Shown here one piece after another: positions 28,663 through 37,364 of a stretch of 64,000 nt of DNA. Below the pieces are notes generated by a model. It had not been told where the DNA came from and ran no database searches. It worked only from the letters and a program-made list of their open reading frames with translations. The position numbers and the translations under genes are program-made. Source of the DNA: Betaproteobacteria bacterium (GTDB lineage: Bacteria; Pseudomonadota; Gammaproteobacteria; Burkholderiales; SG8-39). Every line of letters begins with the position of its first letter. Position 1 is the stretch's first letter. The DNA lies in the NCBI GenBank assembly GCA_009693235.1, contig SHXR01000001.1:1-64000 (forward strand), written 5' to 3'.

Positions 28663-29436
28663 ATGAGAATCATCAGCGTCAATGTAAATGGCGTCCGGTC
28701 AGCCGCCAGCAAGGGCCTCTTGCCCTGGTTGGCGCGTCATAAAGCCGATGTCGTTTGCTTCCAGGAAATCAAAGCGCAGGAGGCCGATCTGCCGGCGGAG
28801 ATTCTCCGGCCGGCGAAGGTCAATGCTTTCTTCAATCCGGCGGCGAAGAAAGGGTATGCCGGCGTCGGGGTCTATTGCCGCAAGGCGCCAGACCGCGTCA
28901 TATCGGGCATTGGCAGCAAGGAGTTCGATCCGGAGGGACGTTATCTACAAGTTGATTTCGGCAACTTATCGATCGTTTCGGTGTACGTGCCATCGGGATC
29001 GAGCTCGGAAGAGCGCCAGCAGGCGAAATTTCGATTTCTCGCCGAATTTCTTCCCGTGTTGCAGCGACTCATAGCGTCCGGCCGCGAACTCATTCTTTGC
29101 GGCGATTGGAACATCGCGCACCAGGAGATTGATCTCAAGAATTGGCGCTCTAATCAGAAGAATTCGGGTTTTCTCCCGGAGGAGCGCGCATGGCTTACCA
29201 AGTTGTTCGACGAAGTCGGCTGGGTCGACGTATTTCGCGAAATCGATCAACGGGCCGAGCAATACACCTGGTGGTCCAATCGCGGCCAAGCATGGGACAA
29301 AAACGTTGGCTGGCGTCTTGACTATCACATTGCGACGCCAGCGGTAGCTGCCGCCGCGCGCAAGGTCGCCATCTATACGGCTGCGCGATTTAGTGACCAC
29401 GCCCCGCTCACGATCGACTATGACTGGGACTTCTAA
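28663..29436 (+). CDS. xth: Exodeoxyribonuclease III (AP endonuclease)
   Basis: An endonuclease/exonuclease/phosphatase-fold enzyme for base excision repair. The 257 residues include SVNVNGVRSAASKG, CFQEIKAQEADLP (metal-binding glutamate), LILCGDWNIAH, and the terminal SDHAPLTIDYDWDF catalytic histidine. It is flanked by converging and diverging genes and is probably monocistronic. The 186-base upstream gap contains nothing certain; a TAGAAT near 28605 could be a -10. Confidence 0.93.
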   Translation: MRIISVNVNGVRSAASKGLLPWLARHKADVVCFQEIKAQEADLPAEILRPAKVNAFFNPAAKKGYAGVGVYCRKAPDRVISGIGSKEFDPEGRYLQVDFGNLSIVSVYVPSGSSSEERQQAKFRFLAEFLPVLQRLIASGRELILCGDWNIAHQEIDLKNWRSNQKNSGFLPEERAWLTKLFDEVGWVDVFREIDQRAEQYTWWSNRGQAWDKNVGWRLDYHIATPAVAAAARKVAIYTAARFSDHAPLTIDYDWDF

Positions 29437-29440
29437 AGGG

Positions 29441-30258
29441 TTACTTACGCGTTGGCGCATCCGCATACGAGGCCGCTACCATGGCCTCATCGATGATCGC
29501 CACCGCGCGCGTCCATCCTGCCGATGCGCCGCGGATCTTGTGCGGAAAGCAGGACACCATGAAGCCCTCGCCCGGTAGCGCTTCGAGATTGTGCAGTTTC
29601 TCGATGTGACAGTAACCGATATGGCGCCCTGCTTTGTGGCCTTCCCAAATGAGTGAAACGTCTTTGGTGGCTTGATATTTCTCGGCGGTGAAGACGAATG
29701 GCGCATCCCAACTCCAACCATCGGTGCCGGTGAGCCGCACGCCGCGCTCAAGGAGGTACATCGTCGCCTCGTAGCCCATGCCGCACCCGGCCGTGACATA
29801 GTCATTATTACCGTAACGCGATCCGGCGCGGGTATTGACCACGACGATTTCCAGCGGCGAGAGGGTATGGCCAATGCGCTTCAACTTGGTTTCGACATCG
29901 CGCGCGGTCACCACGTAACCATCGGCAAAATGCCGGAAGTCGAGCTTCACGCCCGGTTGAAAACACCATTCGAGCGGGACTTCGTCGATGGCGATGGCCC
30001 GCTCGCCATGATTCATCGTCGAATGAAAGTGATACGGCGCATCGAGGTGCGTACCGTTATGCGTGATGAGTTCGACCTTCTCGACCGCCCAGCCCTCGCC
30101 ATCCGGCAGATCGCTTTTCATGAGGCCGGGGAAAACGCCAGCATCTGCTCCACCGAGCTTTGATGGTTCAGGTATTCGATCTTCGGACCGAATGGCTTCG
30201 GATCGGAGATGACATCGTTTTCGAGATAGATCGACAAATCGATAAAGCGGCGCGCCAT
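29441..30258 (-). pseudogene. Cyclase/kynurenine formamidase-family hydrolase with a one-base frameshift
   Basis: The natural start is ATG 30258, behind CGGAG. It gives MARRFIDLSIYLENDVISDP and then PKPFGPKIEYLNHQSSVEQML. At plus-strand 30132-30135 (AAAA, TTTT in the coding strand) the frame is lost and it ends at a TGA. One more T would give LAFFPGLMKSDLPDGEGW, after which normal sequence continues to 29441, including the metal-binding HNGTHLDAPYHFHS motif. Members hydrolyse N-formylkynurenine or related cyclic amides/esters. A longer open frame upstream of the lesion exists but is not the real N-terminus. Confidence 0.8.
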
Positions 30259-30321
30259 GCTGAAACTCCGGGATGGAAAACGGCGATCCTACCGAATCGC
30301 TCCGGTATCGTCGCCCCACCA

Positions 30322-31803
30322 TCAAGAAGTGTCGACGGTTCTCGGCTTGGGCGCGTCGACTTCCCGCAACATGCGGCTCACCCACGGCAACAGGAAGTAC
30401 GCCGGAAAGGACAGAAAAAACGTCAGCAGGAAGTACGGTGCATAGCCCATCTCGGTAACGCCGAAGCCGCTTGCCCAGCCGGCGAGCGAGCGGGATAACG
30501 CGAACAGCGACGACAGCAGCGCATATTCGGCAGCAGCGCGGCGCTTATCGACGATCGACATGAGGAACGCGAGAAAGGCGCCGGTGCCCAATCCGCTGGT
30601 GAACGATTCGCCGGCGCTCGCCGCGTAGAGGATCGAGCGGTGCACCGGCTCCAGCGCGGCGCCTTCCGGAATCCAGGTTGCCGCGGCGACGTAGCCCAAG
30701 TTGGAAGCGGCCTGCCACAGGCCAAGCACCCACAGCGCGCGAAAGACGCCGCGACGATCGACATACCAGCCGCCCACCAAACCGCCCAGAATCGACAGTC
30801 CCAGACCGATGTTGACGGAAACGAGGCCGATCTCGGTGGCGGTGAAGCCACGATCGACCCAAAAGGGTTTCACCATGAAACCCATCGACGAGTCGCCCAG
30901 CTTGAAAATCAGGATGAATAGCGCGACCGGCAACATCGTTGGCCGCTTGAGCAATTCAAACAATGCGCCGAACATGGGTCCTGCTGCGATCGGCGTGGAC
31001 CGCTCGGCCGCAGAGAAACGCATGCGCTCGGCAATCCACGCAATGGCGATAATGACCGCGGCAATCGACCACGCAATGGTCCAGAGCGCTTCAATCGCCC
31101 GCAGCGCCTTCACCGAGCGGTAGACGAGCCACAGCACGAACAGCGCGAGGCCCAATACCGCTGCCAACGACGCCGGGCGCGTCAGGACGATCCGCAACTC
31201 TGCGCCTAGCGAACTCGTCGATTCGGCAATTGGGCGCGGTCCTTCCTTGGGTGCGGCCAGCATGGCAATGGCGAGGAGCCCAAGCATCGCCGCGGCAATC
31301 GTGAAGGCGCCGCTCCAGGTCGCATAGTCGGCGAGAATGAGGATGCTTCCGGCGGCGAGAATGCCAACGCGTCCAAAGCCGATCCGAATGCCGTTAGCGA
31401 GGCCAAGCTCGCCTTTGCCGAGGAGCTCGATCGTGTAGCCGTCGATCGCGATGTCATTGGTCGCAGATAACAACGTGAAGGCGGCGATCGCGAACCACAC
31501 CGCGGGCCCTAGGCCTGCATGGGCCGCGATGACCAACATGACTGCGCCCATCGCCAGATCAACGGTCGCCATCCAAAGTCTATGATGACGGTAGTGATCA
31601 ACCGCTGGGGCCCAGAGGAATTTGAGTGTCCAGGCGAGCCCGAGCAGGCTGAGCGCGCCGATGTCGCGCAGGTCGACGCCCTGCTGCCGGAACCAGACCG
31701 GCAAGACGTCAAAGAAGATCCCGAACGGCAATCCCTGGGCAAAGTAGAGCACGCCTACCCAGAATAATTTCGAGCGCAGAACGGACGGGGCGTGGCTGCT
31801 CAC
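30322..31803 (-). CDS. ampG: AmpG-family MFS permease (muropeptide transporter)
   Basis: A membrane protein with about 12-14 hydrophobic segments (493 aa), related to AmpG, which imports anhydro-muropeptides for cell-wall recycling. Conserved AmpG-like blocks are YFAQGLPFGIFFDVLPVWFR, TLKFLWAPAVDHYRHHRLW and ATNDIAIDGYTIELL. It lies 21 bases after metW in the same direction; this adjacency is common in betaproteobacteria and need not be functional. Substrate specificity is inferred from family only. Confidence 0.85.
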   Translation of the reverse strand: MSSHAPSVLRSKLFWVGVLYFAQGLPFGIFFDVLPVWFRQQGVDLRDIGALSLLGLAWTLKFLWAPAVDHYRHHRLWMATVDLAMGAVMLVIAAHAGLGPAVWFAIAAFTLLSATNDIAIDGYTIELLGKGELGLANGIRIGFGRVGILAAGSILILADYATWSGAFTIAAAMLGLLAIAMLAAPKEGPRPIAESTSSLGAELRIVLTRPASLAAVLGLALFVLWLVYRSVKALRAIEALWTIAWSIAAVIIAIAWIAERMRFSAAERSTPIAAGPMFGALFELLKRPTMLPVALFILIFKLGDSSMGFMVKPFWVDRGFTATEIGLVSVNIGLGLSILGGLVGGWYVDRRGVFRALWVLGLWQAASNLGYVAAATWIPEGAALEPVHRSILYAASAGESFTSGLGTGAFLAFLMSIVDKRRAAAEYALLSSLFALSRSLAGWASGFGVTEMGYAPYFLLTFFLSFPAYFLLPWVSRMLREVDAPKPRTVDTS

Positions 31804-31824
31804 AGTAACTTAATCAGTGTTTCC

Positions 31825-32442
31825 CTAAGCGCTTGCTTTCGCGAAGCGAAACACGGCGAGACTCCCGCGCAGATTCGGCAGGGTGCCAATGCGCTGTCCG
31901 CCGTGCATGACGATGCGCTCCAGAATGCGAATGCGATGGGATGCACAGAACGTTTCGAAATCTTCGATCGTGCAGAGATGAATGTTGGGCGTGTCGAACC
32001 ATTGATAAGGCAGGCTATTGGAAATCGGCATGCGCCCAAGCACTATTTGCAGCCGGTGTGACCAGAATCCCATATTTGGAAACGTGACGATCGCCTCCCG
32101 CCCGACCCGCAGCATCTCCTGCAGGATCTGTTCGGTTTGGCGTACCGTCTGCAGAGTCTGCGAGAGAATCACATAGTCGAACGAATCGGCATCAAACCCA
32201 GACAGTCCCGACTCGAGGTTGCTCTGGATCACATTCACGCCGTTGCGAACGCAGGCAATCACATGCTCATCGGCGATTTCGATGCCATAGCCGCGTACCG
32301 CTCGCGATTCACTCAAATGCCGGAGCAGCAGTCCGTCGCCACAACCAAGATCGAGCACCGATGCCGACGGCTTGATCCAGCCGGCCACCGCATCGAGATC
32401 CTCGCGGCCGGTCAGTGTGTACCGCGCCTCGGCGCCATTCAT
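31825..32442 (-). CDS. metW: MetW methyltransferase-like protein
   Basis: A class I SAM-dependent methyltransferase-fold protein that acts with MetX in homoserine acetylation. The 205 residues have motif [35 protein letters not shown] and [14 protein letters not shown]. The start overlaps the metX stop by four bases (ATGA). Because metX carries the SAM-responsive leader, metW is probably under the same control. Confidence 0.93.
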   Translation of the reverse strand: MNGAEARYTLTGREDLDAVAGWIKPSASVLDLGCGDGLLLRHLSESRAVRGYGIEIADEHVIACVRNGVNVIQSNLESGLSGFDADSFDYVILSQTLQTVRQTEQILQEMLRVGREAIVTFPNMGFWSHRLQIVLGRMPISNSLPYQWFDTPNIHLCTIEDFETFCASHRIRILERIVMHGGQRIGTLPNLRGSLAVFRFAKASA

Positions 32443-33644
32443 GCGGCGGCCTTCCGCGCATCAGCGGCCGCTTTGAGCGGAATAACATTGTTTCCGAGCG
32501 CCCCGGCGCGCGTGATCGCATTAGAGATATTGTCAAAATACGCGCCCACCAGCTTGTGATAGCGCGCATCATCCAGCAAGAATGCGTCATGCCCATGCGG
32601 CGCGTTGATCTCGGCATAGGAAACATCGAGCCGATTGTCGAGCAGCGCCTTCACGATTTCACGCGAGCGGGTCGGTGCGAAACGCCAATCCGACGTGAAT
32701 GATGCGACGAGAAAGCGCGCCTTGGCCCGCGCCAGAGCCGCCTTGAGATCGCCGCCGAAATCGAGCGCCGGATCGAAGTAGTCGAGCGTGCGCGTAATCA
32801 GCAGATAGGTATTGGCGTCGAAATATTCGGCGAATTTGTCGCCCTGGTATCGCAAGTACGATTCCACCTCGAAGTCGACATCGAAGTGATAGCCGATGCG
32901 TGCACCGCGCAGCGAGCGCCCGAACTTCTCCATCATCGCGTCATCGGACAAATAGGTGATGTGCCCGATCATCCGCGCCAGACGCAGCCCGCGGACCGGT
33001 TTCACGCCGTGCTCGTAAAAGTCGCCGCCGTGAAAATCCGGGTCGGTGGTAATGGCCTGGCGCGCGACTTCATTGAACGCAATGTTTTGCGCCGACAGCG
33101 TGGGCGCTGCAGCGATGACAATGGCGTTCGCGACACTTTCGGGATACGCCAAGGTCCATTGCAGCGCCTGCATCGCGCCGAGGCTGCCGCCCATTACCGC
33201 GGCCAGTCGCGAGATGTTGAGGCGCTCGATCAGGCGCGCCTGCGCTTGCACCCAATCTTCGACCGTCACGACCGGGAAGCGTGATCCGTATGGCTTGCCG
33301 GTCCGGGCGTCGATGCTCGCGGGTCCAGTTGAACCAAAACAGCCGCCGATGTTGTTGACGCCGATGACGAAGAAACGATCGGTGTCGAGCGCCTTGCCCG
33401 GGCCGATCATGTTGTCCCACCATCCGATGTTGCGGGGATCGTCGGCGTAATAGCCCGCGACATGATGCGAGGCATTGAGCGCATGGCACACGAGCACGGC
33501 ATTCGAACGATCCGCGTTCAGCGTTCCATAGGTCTCGTACATCAGTTCATAGCGATCGATGGAACCGCCGCCGCGAAATTGGAGGGGTGTATCGAAGCTC
33601 ATGGTGCGCGGCGTCACCGCACCGACCGAATGTCCCGTCGCCAT
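32439..33644 (-). CDS. metX: Homoserine O-acetyl/succinyltransferase MetX
   Basis: The first committed step of methionine synthesis, acylating homoserine. Starting at ATG 33644 (behind GGCAGGAG) gives 401 residues. The alpha/beta-hydrolase triad is S154 (GGSLGAMQ), an aspartate in FTSDWRFAP and a histidine in [12 protein letters not shown]. The residues that separate acetyl from succinyl specificity were not resolved. The leader from about 33848 contains a likely SAM-II aptamer and an intrinsic terminator, so high SAM should reduce expression. Confidence 0.95.
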   Translation of the reverse strand: MATGHSVGAVTPRTMSFDTPLQFRGGGSIDRYELMYETYGTLNADRSNAVLVCHALNASHHVAGYYADDPRNIGWWDNMIGPGKALDTDRFFVIGVNNIGGCFGSTGPASIDARTGKPYGSRFPVVTVEDWVQAQARLIERLNISRLAAVMGGSLGAMQALQWTLAYPESVANAIVIAAAPTLSAQNIAFNEVARQAITTDPDFHGGDFYEHGVKPVRGLRLARMIGHITYLSDDAMMEKFGRSLRGARIGYHFDVDFEVESYLRYQGDKFAEYFDANTYLLITRTLDYFDPALDFGGDLKAALARAKARFLVASFTSDWRFAPTRSREIVKALLDNRLDVSYAEINAPHGHDAFLLDDARYHKLVGAYFDNISNAITRAGALGNNVIPLKAAADARKAAA

Positions 33645-33663
33645 AATACTCCTGCCTTCGTCC

Positions 33664-33703
33664 AAACAAAAAAGCCCGCTCGCGCGAGTGCCGAAACGGG
33701 CTT
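33664..33703 (-). terminator. Intrinsic terminator (attenuator) in the metX leader
   Basis: On the minus strand AAGCCCG (33703-33697) pairs with CGGGCTT (33678-33672), enclosing a second small stem CTCG/CGAG, and is followed by a T-rich run TTTTTTGTTT. It lies only about 20 bases upstream of the metX start codon and downstream of the promoter, so it must be conditional or metX would not be transcribed. Confidence 0.85.
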
Positions 33704-33747
33704 CTGAGTTCTGGTCGTACTGCCGCAATCTGCGGCGAGTAGCGAAG

Positions 33748-33848
33748 AGCCTCGCTTTAGCTGGATTTCGAAGCCATCGATTCAGTGGGCCAGACCTTGA
33801 ATCGTGGGAGCCTCGGCGCTCGCAAGCTGACTATCAAATCAGCGCGCA
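33748..33848 (-). promoter_or_regulatory. Candidate SAM-II-class riboswitch (long-loop form) upstream of metX
   Basis: Minus-strand reading from 33846 gives CGCGCTGATTTGATAG, then TCAGCTTGCGAGCGC. The P1 stem is GCGCT pairing with AGCGC. The GATTTG and GCTTGC elements match the conserved SAM-II core (GAUUUG...GGCUUGCAGC). The second conserved element, GCTAAA, is at 33761-33756. Between the two halves is an extra hairpin (GATTC...GAATC), so this would be a variant with a longer loop. The aptamer begins at the predicted transcription start and a terminator follows. SAM-II normally controls met genes. Pairing of the pseudoknot stem was not fully resolved by eye. Confidence 0.65.
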
Positions 33849-33851
33849 ACG

Positions 33852-33879
33852 AGTATAGCAGGGCGTCCGCTGCGGGCAA
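33852..33879 (-). promoter_or_regulatory. Probable sigma-70 promoter of metX
   Basis: On the minus strand a -35 of TTGCCC (33879-33874) and a -10 of TATACT (33857-33852) are spaced by 16 bases. Transcription would start near 33845, right at the first stem of the riboswitch. Confidence 0.6.
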
Positions 33880-33925
33880 GGCCGCCCGGGAAGGCGCGCG
33901 GCACGGCCCCGTGTTCAGTCATTCG

Positions 33926-35677
33926 CTACGCATTGATCCGCGCGAGGAGCATGTGCGTTTTGGCTGCTTCTGTGTTGCGAAGGATGCGCTGCGCGATCGG
34001 CGTTACGTCGGGCAGGCTGGTTCGCAACACCTGTTGTTTGATCGCCAGCACTTGCGAAGAATGCATCGAAAACTGGCGCAGGCCAAATCCAAGGAGAAGC
34101 CGCGTCATCTCACGCTCGCCCGCCATTTCACCGCACACGGCAATCGACTTGCCCGCCTTGTTGCAGGTCCGAATGGTGTGCGCGATCAGTTGCAGAACGG
34201 CCGGGTGCAGCGGATCGTACAGATGCGCCACGGTGTCGTCGGTGCGATCGATGGCGAGCGTGTATTGAATCAAATCATTGGTGCCGATCGACAGAAAGTC
34301 CAGCCGTTCGAGAAAAATGGCCAGCGTCAGCGCAGCGGCCGGCACTTCGATCATGCCGCCCACTTTCACATTGGGGTCGAACGGAATCCCGTTGCGGCTC
34401 AAGGTTTCTTTTGCCTGCGCGAGGTACACGAACGTCACCTCGACCTCGTGCGCATGCGCAAGCATCGGCAAGAGGATCTGGACGCGTCCATAGTGGGATG
34501 CGCGCAGGATCGCCCGGAGCTGAGTGAGAAACAGATGCGGCTCGGCGAGGCAAAGGCGGATGGCGCGCAGGCCCATCGCCGGATTGGGCCCGCCGGGTCC
34601 GGCCCCGGCAAGCGCCTTGTCCGCACCCAGATCGAGCGTGCGAATCGTGACGGGCTTGCCCTGCATTGATTCGGCCACGCGGCGATAGGCCTCGAATTGC
34701 TCGTCTTCGCTTGGCAGATCGGCGCGATTGAGAAACAGGAATTCGCTGCGAAATAAGCCGACGCCCGCGGCGCCGCTATCGAGAACGCCCTCGATGTCGG
34801 AGGGCAGCTCGATATTGGCGTGCAGTTCAATGGTCGTGCCATCCAACGTCGTGGCAGGTGTCGTCTTGAGGCGTCTTAACTTTTGTTGTTCGAGATCGCG
34901 CTCGCGCTTCTTGAGCTGGTATTCGGCAAGGACATGCCGATCCGGATTGACGATCACCACGCCCTGCCCGCCATCGACGATCAGGACTTCGTTCTCGCGG
35001 ATCATGCCCCGCGCGTGGTGCAGTCCCACCACGGCAGGCAGTCCGAGGCTCCGCGCAACAATCGCGGTATGCGATGTCACGCCGCCCACATCGGTTACGA
35101 ACCCCGCGAACTTGTGCTGCTTGAAGAGAATCATGTCCGCGGGTGACAGATCGTGGGCGACCACGACGATATCTTCTTCATGGCTGGGACCCGACGGCGT
35201 ATGGGCCGAACCAAGCAGCGCCTTCAACACCCGCTCAACGGCTTGCTGCACGTCCGCCTTGCGTTCGCGCAAGTACGGATCATCAAAGCTTTCGAACTGT
35301 TTAACCAACGAGTCCATCTGCTGGACCAGGGCCCACTCCGCATTGCAGCGGGTGGACTGGATAATCTCGCGGGGGGCTTGCGACAGCGCCACATCGGTAA
35401 GCAGCATGCGGTGCAGATTGACGAACGTATTCAGCTCGCCCGCCAAGGCGCCCGCTTCAAGTTCGGCCAGTTCGGCATGCACCTTTCCCATGGCGGTGTC
35501 GAGTCGTTCGAGTTCCGCCGCGACATCTGCGGCCGCGATTTCATACTGTGGGACTTCCAGGCGCGCGGTGGTGATGAGATGCGCATGGCCGATGGCGATG
35601 CCCGATGACACGCTCGCACCAAGCAGCGTGAAACTGGCCCCGCTTGCCTCGGTCATCGCGATGATCGGCGCGTTCAT
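33926..35677 (-). CDS. ptsI: PTS enzyme I (phosphoenolpyruvate-protein phosphotransferase)
   Basis: The first kinase of the phosphotransferase relay, passing phosphate from PEP to HPr. The 583 residues include the phospho-histidine H203 (GGVTSHTAIVARSLG), the PEP-binding LFRSEFLFLNR and the C-terminal GTNDLIQYTLAIDR and CGEMAG motifs. Its ATG overlaps the HPr stop by four bases. No sugar-specific EIIB/EIIC genes are present, as in the regulatory nitrogen/carbon PTS of betaproteobacteria. Confidence 0.95.
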   Translation of the reverse strand: MNAPIIAMTEASGASFTLLGASVSSGIAIGHAHLITTARLEVPQYEIAAADVAAELERLDTAMGKVHAELAELEAGALAGELNTFVNLHRMLLTDVALSQAPREIIQSTRCNAEWALVQQMDSLVKQFESFDDPYLRERKADVQQAVERVLKALLGSAHTPSGPSHEEDIVVVAHDLSPADMILFKQHKFAGFVTDVGGVTSHTAIVARSLGLPAVVGLHHARGMIRENEVLIVDGGQGVVIVNPDRHVLAEYQLKKRERDLEQQKLRRLKTTPATTLDGTTIELHANIELPSDIEGVLDSGAAGVGLFRSEFLFLNRADLPSEDEQFEAYRRVAESMQGKPVTIRTLDLGADKALAGAGPGGPNPAMGLRAIRLCLAEPHLFLTQLRAILRASHYGRVQILLPMLAHAHEVEVTFVYLAQAKETLSRNGIPFDPNVKVGGMIEVPAAALTLAIFLERLDFLSIGTNDLIQYTLAIDRTDDTVAHLYDPLHPAVLQLIAHTIRTCNKAGKSIAVCGEMAGEREMTRLLLGFGLRQFSMHSSQVLAIKQQVLRTSLPDVTPIAQRILRNTEAAKTHMLLARINA

Positions 35678-35943
35678 TCGCCTTCGCCGAATTTGTCGTT
35701 GATCAGCTTTTCCAGCGCGGCAAGGGCCGGTTCGGCGTCATCCCCATCGGTTTCAATGAGCACACGACTCCCTTTGGCTGCCGCCAACATCATGACGCCC
35801 ATGATGCTTTTCGCATTCACCCGCCGGCCGTTGCGCGACATCCATACCTCCGCGCGGAAAGCGGAGGCGGTCTGAGTGAGCTTGGCCGAGGCGCGGGCAT
35901 GGAGCCCCAGCTTGTTGATGATTTCAATTTCCGCTTGGGGCAT
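35674..35943 (-). CDS. ptsH: Phosphocarrier protein HPr
   Basis: Small phosphocarrier (89 aa from ATG 35943). H15 (GLHARAS) accepts phosphate from enzyme I. S46 (NAKSIMGVM) is the HPr-kinase site, suggesting a second level of control if HprK is encoded elsewhere. The start overlaps the EIIA gene by 20 bases. Confidence 0.95.
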   Translation of the reverse strand: MPQAEIEIINKLGLHARASAKLTQTASAFRAEVWMSRNGRRVNAKSIMGVMMLAAAKGSRVLIETDGDDAEPALAALEKLINDKFGEGE

Positions 35944-36412
35944 GGGTCCCTGCAGTCGAGTGGATGTGGACGATGCCATCCTGACCGCCTGCTGCCGCTT
36001 TGGCAACGACGGTGGCAAGCGAGTTGTTGCGGTAGGTGAGGGCGCGCATCACCATCGGCAGGCTGGCACCGCTTAGGCCTTCGACGTGCCCGCGCATCAA
36101 CGCACGGGTTGCCACATTCGAGGGCGTTCCCCCCAGCATGTCAGTAAGAATCAGCACGCCCGCGCCGCTGTCGACGGCCGCGATACGTCTACGGATATTC
36201 TTCAATAGCACTTCAGGATCGACATCGGCGGCCACCGCAATGCTCGCAACGCCTGCGGGGACCGCCCCCAGCATATGGGCGGCGCAGCGGATCAGGGTCT
36301 TGCCGAGTTCATCATGCGCGACGATCAAAAGACCGACCGCCTGAGCGCTCGGTGCAGCCGTTTTCGAGCGCCGCCTTGCCGTCGCGGTCGCTTTGGCGGG
36401 TCTAGCGTCCAT
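35924..36412 (-). CDS. PTS EIIA component, mannose (ManX) family
   Basis: The 162-residue product from ATG 36412 has a short basic, low-complexity N-terminus and then the EIIA-Man fold, with phospho-histidine H33 in GLLIVAHDELG and the DMLGGTPSN motif. In betaproteobacteria this EIIA lies alone with HPr and EI and is thought to act in regulation rather than sugar uptake. The start overlaps the end of gshB by 11 bases. Confidence 0.92.
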   Translation of the reverse strand: MDARPAKATATARRRSKTAAPSAQAVGLLIVAHDELGKTLIRCAAHMLGAVPAGVASIAVAADVDPEVLLKNIRRRIAAVDSGAGVLILTDMLGGTPSNVATRALMRGHVEGLSGASLPMVMRALTYRNNSLATVVAKAAAGGQDGIVHIHSTAGTHAPSGN

Positions 36413-37355
36413 CGGCGCGAACCGCGCGCTCCAAGGCATCGATCAACATGCCGGCAACGTTAAACCCAGTCTGGTCCATGATTTCGCGAAAGCAGGTCGG
36501 GCTGGTGACATTGACTTCGGTGAGGTGATCACCGATGACATCCAGGCCGACCAACAAGAGTCCGCGGTTGGCAAGTTCCGGACCGATGGCGGCAGCGATC
36601 TCTTTGTCGCGTTCGGATAGCGGACGCGCCACGCCCCGCCCACCGGTGGCGAGATTGCCGCGGAATTCCCCCGCCTTCGGAATACGCGCGAGACTGTAAG
36701 GAACTGGTTTGCCGCCGATGACGAGGATGCGTTTGTCGCCCTCGCTAATGGCCGGAATATATTGCTGACCCATCACCATGCGTTGGCCAAATTCGGTGAC
36801 GGTCTCAAGAATGATGTTGCGATTCGGATCATCGGCCATGACGCGAAAAATCCCCGCGCCACCCATGCCATCGAGCGGCTTCACGACGGTTTCGCGATGC
36901 TGGTCGATGAATGCGTTCAACTCGTCCACGAGCCGCGTGACGATGGTGGGCACGCAAAACTGACTGAACTGCATGATCGACAGCTTTTCGCTGTGATCGC
37001 GCATTGCTCGTGGATCGTTGAAGACCCGTGCGCCCTGTCGCTTGGCATGCTCCAGCATCCAGGTGCTGGTGACGTACTCGATGTCGAAGGGCGGGTCCTT
37101 GCGCATCAGCACGCAGTCGAGTTCCGCGAGCGGGCGGGTCACCACATCACCAACGGTGTACCAGTCATCGGTCGATCCGGTGAGGGTGAGCGCCTGCATC
37201 GCACCCAGGACCCGGCCATTTTTCCAGAGCAGGCCCTCTTGCATCATGACCCACAGCGCATGGCCGCGCGCCGCCGCCTCGACCATCATCGTATAGGTCG
37301 AATCCTTGTAGATCTTGAGGGAATCGAGGGGATCGAGAACGATGCCGATGCGCAT
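36402..37355 (-). CDS. gshB: Glutathione synthetase
   Basis: An ATP-grasp ligase joining gamma-glutamylcysteine and glycine. The 317 residues show MRIGIVLDPLDSLKIYKDST, VRKDPPFD-like (LMRKDPPFDIEY), VVKPLDGMGGAGIF and the C-terminal EVNVTSPTCFREI metal-binding region. It follows gshA by nine bases. The gshA-gshB-EIIA-HPr-EI order is characteristic of Burkholderiales. Confidence 0.96.
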   Translation of the reverse strand: MRIGIVLDPLDSLKIYKDSTYTMMVEAAARGHALWVMMQEGLLWKNGRVLGAMQALTLTGSTDDWYTVGDVVTRPLAELDCVLMRKDPPFDIEYVTSTWMLEHAKRQGARVFNDPRAMRDHSEKLSIMQFSQFCVPTIVTRLVDELNAFIDQHRETVVKPLDGMGGAGIFRVMADDPNRNIILETVTEFGQRMVMGQQYIPAISEGDKRILVIGGKPVPYSLARIPKAGEFRGNLATGGRGVARPLSERDKEIAAAIGPELANRGLLLVGLDVIGDHLTEVNVTSPTCFREIMDQTGFNVAGMLIDALERAVRADGR

Positions 37356-37364
37356 CGGTAGGGC

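Noticed and set aside
30259-30385. N-terminal extension of the cyclase frame beyond 30258
   Set aside because: The residues do not resemble the family; the real N-terminus is in the other frame and joins by a one-base change.
33772-33792. Six-codon frame (MASKSS) in the metX leader as a leader peptide
   Set aside because: On the minus strand it lacks a ribosome site and methionine codons, and falls within the proposed riboswitch structure.
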